Source: Novosphingobium sp.
GTDB taxonomy: Bacteria > Pseudomonadota > Alphaproteobacteria > Sphingomonadales > Sphingomonadaceae
DNA length: 6,065 nucleotides
NCBI GenBank assembly: GCA_020853995.1
Contig: JADYXV010000332.1
Span: forward strand, 1-6,065
Direction of reading: 5' to 3'
Positions 1 through 4,162 of this stretch are shown here, piece by piece. The notes under the pieces are model-generated. The model had not been told where the DNA came from. It did not search any database and was given only the letters and a program-made list of their open reading frames with translations. Position 1 is the first letter of the stretch. Each line of letters opens with the position of its first letter. Position numbers and translations under genes: made by a program.

Positions 1-319
1 CGCCGCCTTGCTTCACCTTGACCTTGAAGGGTGCAAGATCCAGTTCGTCATGGAACACGGTCAGCGCGTCGAGGCCGAGCTTGTAGAAGCGCATTGCCTC
101 GCCCACAGCCCGGCCGCTTTCGTTCATGAACGTTGCAGGCTTCAGCAGCAGCACTTTTTCCGTGCCGATGCGCCCTTCCTGCAACCAGCCTTGGAATTTC
201 TTCTGCACCGGACCAAAGCGGTGCACCTCTGCGATGGTATCCAGCACCATGAAGCCCACATTGTGCCGGTGGAACGCATATTGCGGTCCGGGATTTCCGA
301 GGCCGACCCAGAGTTTCAT
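1..319 (-). CDS. pth: Peptidyl-tRNA hydrolase, 5' part (3' end beyond window)
   Basis: Cleaves the ester bond of peptidyl-tRNAs that drop off ribosomes, recycling tRNA in the cytoplasm. The first 106 codons are visible, about half of a usual ~190-residue Pth; the gene runs off the left edge, so this is not a truncation. The N-terminus MKLWVGLGNPGPQY is the family hallmark. H19 in HRHNVGF corresponds to the catalytic histidine (H20 in E. coli), N9 and N66 (KPATFMNESGRAV) to tRNA-binding asparagines, and D91 (VFHDELDL) to the conserved aspartate. The first residue of the usual TRHN motif is His here, which I believe is ordinary in sphingomonads. ATG is at 317-319, with a GGAG Shine-Dalgarno at 330-333, 10 bases upstream. 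It lies downstream of rplY on the same strand, a common pairing, but a terminator and a repeat element separate the two. Confidence 0.95.
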   Translation of the reverse strand, partial: MKLWVGLGNPGPQYAFHRHNVGFMVLDTIAEVHRFGPVQKKFQGWLQEGRIGTEKVLLLKPATFMNESGRAVGEAMRFYKLGLDALTVFHDELDLAPFKVKVKQGG

Positions 320-411
320 TGGTGAAAGGCTCCGTAATGTTGGGAGTGCTGCCCCACGGGAAAGCGATAAGGAAAAGATGGTGATCCCGGCGTTATCCTA
401 CATTCTCAGCT

Positions 412-501
412 CGTCATGCTGAACTTGTTTCAGCATCCACTCCTCCTCACGAACCGCCGTTTGACTGGATGGATGGACCCTGAAACAAGTTCAGGGTGAC
501 G
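412..501. repeat. REP-like paired-hairpin intergenic element
   Basis: Two 28-base arms, 412-439 and 474-501, are inverted copies of each other (24 of 28 positions match) around a 34-base spacer. Each arm is itself a hairpin: an 8-bp perfect stem with a 5-base loop at 416-436 (core CTGAACTTGTTTCAG), and another at 477-497 (core CTGAAACAAGTTCAG). The four mismatches between arms fall at two stem base pairs and keep pairing in both (T-A and G-C in the left arm, C-G and C-G in the right). This layout matches twin-REP (BIME-like) mobile palindromes. The core resembles palindromes I recall as frequent between genes in sphingomonads; copy number cannot be checked here. It lies between the rplY terminator and the pth start. 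Confidence 0.8.
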
Positions 502-536
502 TGAAAGGGGAATCCGAGTGCGGAGGGAAGTACGGC

Positions 537-571
537 AAAAAAGAACCCCTCCCGCACCGGGCGGAAGGGGT
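537..571 (-). terminator. Intrinsic terminator of rplY
   Basis: Read on the minus strand, an 11-bp stem (571-561 with 555-545) containing one G-U wobble closes a 5-base loop and is followed by TTCTTTTTT (545-537). It starts about 40 bases past the rplY stop codon. It should end rplY transcription before pth, so pth probably has its own promoter or depends on read-through. Confidence 0.88.
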
Positions 572-611
572 ATCTTTTCAGCTCACCGCCAAAGCGGGAG
601 CAACGGCAGCC

Positions 612-1208
612 TTAAGCTTCCGCTTCGCTTTCACCGCTCTTCAGCGCTGAAGGAGCAACGATCGTGGCGATGGTGAAGTCGCGGTCAATCGCAGGCTTAA
701 CGCCGGCAGGCAGGGTAACTGCGCTGATGTGGATCGAATCGCCCACTTCGTAGCCCGAGACATCAACGATGATGTCGTCTGGGATCGCATCTGGCGAGCA
801 GATCATTTCCAGCTCGTGGCGAACCACGTTCAGGATGCCGCCCTTCTTCAGGCCAGGCGACTTTGCTTCGTTGATGAAGACAACCGGCACATCAACGTGA
901 ACAACCGAATCCTTCGAAATGCGGAAGAAATCGGCGTGCAGCGGACGGTCCGAAACCGGGTGGAAGGCGACGTCCTTGGGCAGGGTGCGCAAGGTCTGTC
1001 CGTCCACAGTAAGCTCGACGACAGAGTTGAAGAAGTGGCCGGTGCCCAGCGCCTTGTTCAGCGCCTTTTCTTCGAGGTGAATTGCAACCGGTGCTTCGTT
1101 GCCGCCATAAATGACAGCAGGGGTGCGGCCTTCGCGACGCAGTGCACGGGAGGCTCCCTTGCCTGCCCGATCGCGCGTCTCAGCCGACAGCGTAAGCGTC
1201 TCGCTCAT
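612..1208 (-). CDS. rplY: 50S ribosomal protein L25 / Ctc-type, two-domain form
   Basis: Binds 5S rRNA in the large ribosomal subunit. The 198-residue product is the long CTC/TL5-type L25, not the ~95-residue E. coli form. The N-terminal L25 domain (about 1-95) opens with the basic segment RAGKGASRALRREGRTPAVIYG (residues 14-35) and ends with AFHPVSDRPLHADFFRI, equivalent to the conserved HPV...HVDF motif. The C-terminal TL5 beta domain (about 100-185) contains GLKKGGILNVVRHELEM and DVSGYEVGDSIHISAVTLP. The tail is acidic (SGESEAEA). The ATG start at 1206-1208 has a good Shine-Dalgarno. A strong intrinsic terminator follows. The 133-base gap from the upstream TraB-like gene suggests an independent promoter, but I see no convincing hexamers. 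Confidence 0.96.
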   Translation of the reverse strand: MSETLTLSAETRDRAGKGASRALRREGRTPAVIYGGNEAPVAIHLEEKALNKALGTGHFFNSVVELTVDGQTLRTLPKDVAFHPVSDRPLHADFFRISKDSVVHVDVPVVFINEAKSPGLKKGGILNVVRHELEMICSPDAIPDDIIVDVSGYEVGDSIHISAVTLPAGVKPAIDRDFTIATIVAPSALKSGESEAEA

Positions 1209-1217
1209 GTGTCAGTA

Positions 1218-1223
1218 CCTTCC
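1218..1223 (-). promoter_or_regulatory. Shine-Dalgarno of rplY
   Basis: GGAAGG on the minus strand, 9 bases upstream of the rplY ATG. It supports the start at 1208 and suits a highly expressed ribosomal protein. Confidence 0.75.
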
Positions 1224-1341
1224 AAGAAATGCTATGTTTCAAAGCTTCCTCCGCCACGCCTCCAGGGATGACCATGACAGGGAAGCGGCGGCCCTTAGCG
1301 ACATTGCCGGGAAATGCAAGCAATCAGGCATGTTTTGCCGC

Positions 1342-2232
1342 TCAGGGTACCCGCTTGATCTGCCATCCGCGCGCCATCATCAGCCGTTGCAAGCTGTCAG
1401 AGCCCGCCAGATGCGCTGCTCCCACTGCCACGAAGGGCTTTGCGCCTTGCTTCAACATGGCGTCCAGTTGGACCGCCCATGCGCGGTTACGGTTGGTCAA
1501 CAATGCCTGATGCAAACCCGCATCGGCAAGGAAGCCGCGATTGGTTTCGCTGGCAATGCCCAGATCATCACCGCGCAGCCACAGCGTCACCATGTCGGCC
1601 TCTTCGTCCATGTCGCTGGCGGCTTCAACCGTGACTTCCTGCAACAACACCTGCTGTTCGCGCGGCGGCAGCGCATCGAAAATGCCGAACTGGCTATCGA
1701 TGGTTTCAAACCCTGCAATCGGCTTGGCCCCGGCCAGCTTGCGCAATTGCGGCTCTGCCCCGCTTTGCGGATCTGCGCCCGCCGCTTGTCCGGCAATGGC
1801 GGCCAGTTGCAAAGCCACCGCCCAGCTTTCCGTATCGGCAAAGTCGGTGTCCGATAAATCAAGTTTGCGGTAAACGCTGTTCAGCTTGTCCCGATAGGGC
1901 CCTGGCAAGCGTTGCGAAGGCGGGGGCAGGCCGGGCGTCCCAGCCAACCGCGCCAAAGCCTCGCCCGCAACATCCTGATCCAGCGGCTCGGCAATTTCCA
2001 TGACCAGCCGGTCCGAACTGCCCAGCGCTTCGGTAATCGCCGGGCGCAACCAGTTGGTTTTCGGCGGCAATGCGTGAACCGTGCCAAACATATAGCCGCG
2101 CACCGCGCCGGTTTTATCTGCAATCTGCCACAACGCCACTTTTGCATCGCTCTGCGGTGCGGGATCGCGGCGGAACCACGCGACCGCCATGCCTAGCGCT
2201 GCGAACAGGGCAAGGCGCAGCAGCAACTTCAC
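1342..2232 (-). CDS. TraB/GumN family protein, second of a tandem pair
   Basis: A 296-residue TraB/GumN-family (Tiki/PrgY-like) protein; some family members are metalloproteases, but the bacterial GumN-like ones are mostly uncharacterised. The two conserved GxxH motifs are present: GTVH at 50-53 (within YMFGTVHALP) and GAAH at 271-274 (FVAVGAAHLAG). Other family-like elements are E79 (LVMEI), E176 in FETIDSQFGIFD, and RNRAW at 248-252. The frame is open back to 2367, but that would overlap the upstream gene by 139 bases with unlikely sequence. I choose GTG at 2230-2232 because it overlaps the upstream TGA as GTGA and the protein then begins with a hydrophobic export segment, MKLLLRLALFAALGMAVAW. 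The segment could be a membrane anchor or a signal peptide cut after AVA. There is no strong Shine-Dalgarno, so translation is probably coupled to the upstream gene. Substrate unknown. Confidence 0.85.
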   Translation of the reverse strand: MKLLLRLALFAALGMAVAWFRRDPAPQSDAKVALWQIADKTGAVRGYMFGTVHALPPKTNWLRPAITEALGSSDRLVMEIAEPLDQDVAGEALARLAGTPGLPPPSQRLPGPYRDKLNSVYRKLDLSDTDFADTESWAVALQLAAIAGQAAGADPQSGAEPQLRKLAGAKPIAGFETIDSQFGIFDALPPREQQVLLQEVTVEAASDMDEEADMVTLWLRGDDLGIASETNRGFLADAGLHQALLTNRNRAWAVQLDAMLKQGAKPFVAVGAAHLAGSDSLQRLMMARGWQIKRVP

Positions 2233-3131
2233 TGCACGCGCTCTGCTGCTATGCCCTTCTGCTGCAGCACATCCTGCACGCTTTTTTCGCCCGCCAGATG
2301 GCCAGCACCCACCGCCACAAACACTTGCCCCGGTTGGTCCAGCCGTGAGGCGATCCATGATGCCCAATCGCGATTGCGTCGATAGAGCAGCGCTTCGGAC
2401 ATGGCGGGGTCATCCATCTCGTCGTTCAGGACAGCCGCCAGCGCATCCGGTTCGCCTGCGCCCCAATGTTTTATCATGGCCCCAATCAGCGGCATGGCCT
2501 TGTCAAAATCGCGCACGGCCTCATTCAGGAAACGCAGCTGGGCATCACGCGGGAGACTGTCGAACAGGCCGAGTTGAAAGCCCACAGTTTCCAGCGCGCC
2601 TTCCTTTTTGCCCTTGGCCAGCGCCGCTTTCCGCAGCACGCTTTCCGCGCCATCATCCTCGCCATATCCTGCCAATGCATAGGGCATTGTGCCAAGCGTT
2701 ACGCCCGCCAGCCACGGCTCAAACGCATCAAAGGCATCGACCGGAATTTTCAGCCGCGTCAGCAGCGCTTCATAAGCCGCCTGTTCCTCCTGACTCAACA
2801 AGGATCGCAGCGTTTCGCCCTGCAACATGCCGACAGCCAGCACAGCATTTTGCTGTTCGGCGTCGGGAACATCGGGGATCTCAGTGATCAGTTGCTCCGA
2901 AGCGTTCAATGCGCTGCCCACCGGACCATCAAGCCAGACAAGGTTTTTGGGCAGAACGTGGACCGTGCCAAACAGATAGATGGTCGTATCTGTATCCGCC
3001 ACTTTCCAAAGGGCGGGCTTCAGGTGCTGCACCGTTGCAGGGGCGGCCGGTGCTTCCTGCGCTTGTACGGTGCCCGTCATAAGAGTCACTGCAAAGGCAA
3101 GGGTCGAAACAAGAGTGCGTTTGATTGTCAT
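2229..3131 (-). CDS. TraB/GumN family protein, first of a tandem pair, exported
   Basis: A 300-residue paralogue of the downstream gene. Residues 1-25 form a classical signal peptide (MTIKR, hydrophobic core, then TVQAQ), with likely cleavage after VQA, so the mature protein should be periplasmic or outside. Family motifs: GTVH at 55-58 (LFGTVHVLP), E84 (LITEI), E181 in ETVGFQLGLFD, RRNRDWA at 251-257, and GAGH at 275-278 (FVAVGAGHLAG). GumN is named from a Xanthomonas xanthan cluster, but no polysaccharide genes are nearby and I assign no reaction. The ATG at 3129-3131 is preceded by AGGA (3142-3139), 7 bases upstream. It is divergent from glyQ across a short intergenic region and forms a two-gene operon with the next gene through a 4-base GTGA overlap. 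Confidence 0.9.
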   Translation of the reverse strand: MTIKRTLVSTLAFAVTLMTGTVQAQEAPAAPATVQHLKPALWKVADTDTTIYLFGTVHVLPKNLVWLDGPVGSALNASEQLITEIPDVPDAEQQNAVLAVGMLQGETLRSLLSQEEQAAYEALLTRLKIPVDAFDAFEPWLAGVTLGTMPYALAGYGEDDGAESVLRKAALAKGKKEGALETVGFQLGLFDSLPRDAQLRFLNEAVRDFDKAMPLIGAMIKHWGAGEPDALAAVLNDEMDDPAMSEALLYRRNRDWASWIASRLDQPGQVFVAVGAGHLAGEKSVQDVLQQKGIAAERVQ

Positions 3132-3256
3132 TCCACCATCCTACTCCGTCCGGAATGAACGAACCGTTTTCATGACGCAAGACAGGCTGGGAGTTCATTT
3201 CCCGTCCAGCCGAAAAGGTTGATTTGCACCGCCTCATCGGCCAAAGCCGCGCGACT
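3132..3256. promoter_or_regulatory. Divergent intergenic region between the TraB pair and glyQ
   Basis: The two transcription units point away from each other, so promoters for both must lie here or just inside the flanking genes. I found no hexamer pair good enough to annotate on either strand. AAAAGG at 3213-3218 lies 5 bases before an in-frame TTG (3224-3226), which would be an alternative glyQ start. This is an inference from gene orientation only. Confidence 0.4.
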
Positions 3257-4162
3257 ATGGCCGACAGCACAAAAAAGCCCCTTTGCCTGCAAGACATGAT
3301 CTTGCGCCTGCACAGCTTCTGGAGCGAACAGGGCTGCCTGATCCTCCAGCCTTATGACATGCGGATGGGGGCAGGGACATTCCACCCGGCCACCACCTTG
3401 CGCGCGCGGGGGCCAGAGCCGTGGAGCGCGGCCTTCGTGCAGCCATGCCGCCGCCCGACCGATGGCCGTTATGGCGAAAATCCTAACCGCTTGCAGCACT
3501 ATTACCAGTATCAGGTGATCCTGAAGCCAAGCCCCGCCAACTTGCAGGAGCTTTACCTGCAATCGCTGGCTCAGATCGGCATCGATCCGCTCGTCCATGA
3601 CATCCGCTTTGTCGAAGATGACTGGGAATCGCCAACGCTGGGCGCGTGGGGCCTTGGCTGGGAAGTCTGGTGTGACGGTATGGAGGTCACCCAGTTCACC
3701 TATTTCCAGCAGATGGGCGGCTTTGATTGCAAGCCGGTGGCGGGCGAATTGACGTACGGTCTGGAACGTCTGGCGATGTACATCCAGGGCGTCGATAACG
3801 TCTACGACCTTGCGTTCAACAATCACGGCGTTTCCTATGGCGACGTGTTCCTCGAAAACGAGAAGCAGATGTCCAAATGGAACTTCGAGGTGGCCGATAC
3901 CGAAAGCCTGTTCGAAGGTTTCCGCCGTGCCGAGGCCGAATGCCAGCTTTCGCTTTCGAACAACGTACCGATTGCCGCCTATGAGCAGGCAATCGAGGCC
4001 AGCCACCTGTTCAATCTGCTGCAGGCGCGCGGCGTGATCTCGGTGCAGGAACGCGCCAGCTACATGGGCCGCGTCCGCGATCTGGCGCGCGGATCATGCG
4101 AGAAATTCATGGAAACGAACGCCGACAAATGGGCTGCCCAATATCCGGAGTGGAGCAAGTGA
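3257..4162 (+). CDS. glyQ: Glycyl-tRNA synthetase alpha subunit
   Basis: Catalytic-side alpha subunit of the bacterial alpha2/beta2 glycyl-tRNA synthetase, which activates glycine with ATP and charges tRNA-Gly in the cytoplasm. With this ATG the protein is 301 residues, close to E. coli GlyQ (303). The class II core is clear: GCLILQPYDM (27-36) and GAGTFHPATTLRARGPEPW (38-56), motif 2 region VQPCRRPTDGRYGENPNRLQ (61-80) followed by HYYQYQVILKPSP, the W-rich GAWGLGWEVWCDGMEVTQFTYFQQ region (129-152), and motif 3 ELTYGLERLAMYIQ (164-177). An in-frame TTG at 3224 with an AAAAGG 5 bases upstream would add 11 residues. I prefer ATG 3257 because family members begin just before the LQDMILRLHSFW segment, although its own Shine-Dalgarno is weak. 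It is the first gene of glyQS. Confidence 0.95.
   Translation: MADSTKKPLCLQDMILRLHSFWSEQGCLILQPYDMRMGAGTFHPATTLRARGPEPWSAAFVQPCRRPTDGRYGENPNRLQHYYQYQVILKPSPANLQELYLQSLAQIGIDPLVHDIRFVEDDWESPTLGAWGLGWEVWCDGMEVTQFTYFQQMGGFDCKPVAGELTYGLERLAMYIQGVDNVYDLAFNNHGVSYGDVFLENEKQMSKWNFEVADTESLFEGFRRAEAECQLSLSNNVPIAAYEQAIEASHLFNLLQARGVISVQERASYMGRVRDLARGSCEKFMETNADKWAAQYPEWSK
4147..4150 (+). promoter_or_regulatory. Shine-Dalgarno of glyS inside the glyQ 3' end
   Basis: GGAG, 8 bases before the GTG start of glyS; a second GGAG at 4152-4155 is too close (3 bases). Together with the GTGA overlap this fixes the glyS start at 4159 and suggests coupled, balanced synthesis of the two subunits. Confidence 0.6.

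Noticed and set aside
1209..1341. Promoter or leader structure upstream of rplY
   Set aside because: A GCTTCC/GGAAGC inverted repeat and some TTGCTT-like hexamers are visible, but none forms a convincing promoter or stable structure, so nothing is annotated.
729..1857. Plus-strand open frames opposite rplY and the TraB-like gene
   Set aside because: They are antisense shadows of recognised genes with no family-like motifs.
2233..2367. N-terminal extension of the second TraB-like protein to an ATG at 2367 (341 residues)
   Set aside because: It would overlap the upstream TraB-like gene by 139 bases, and the 45 extra residues are Gly/Arg/Cys-rich shadow sequence. GTG at 2232 gives a GTGA overlap and a proper hydrophobic N-terminus.
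3170..4006. Long minus-strand open frame opposite glyQ (278 codons)
   Set aside because: It lies antisense to a certain gene in GC-rich DNA and its translation resembles no family I know; an expected shadow.
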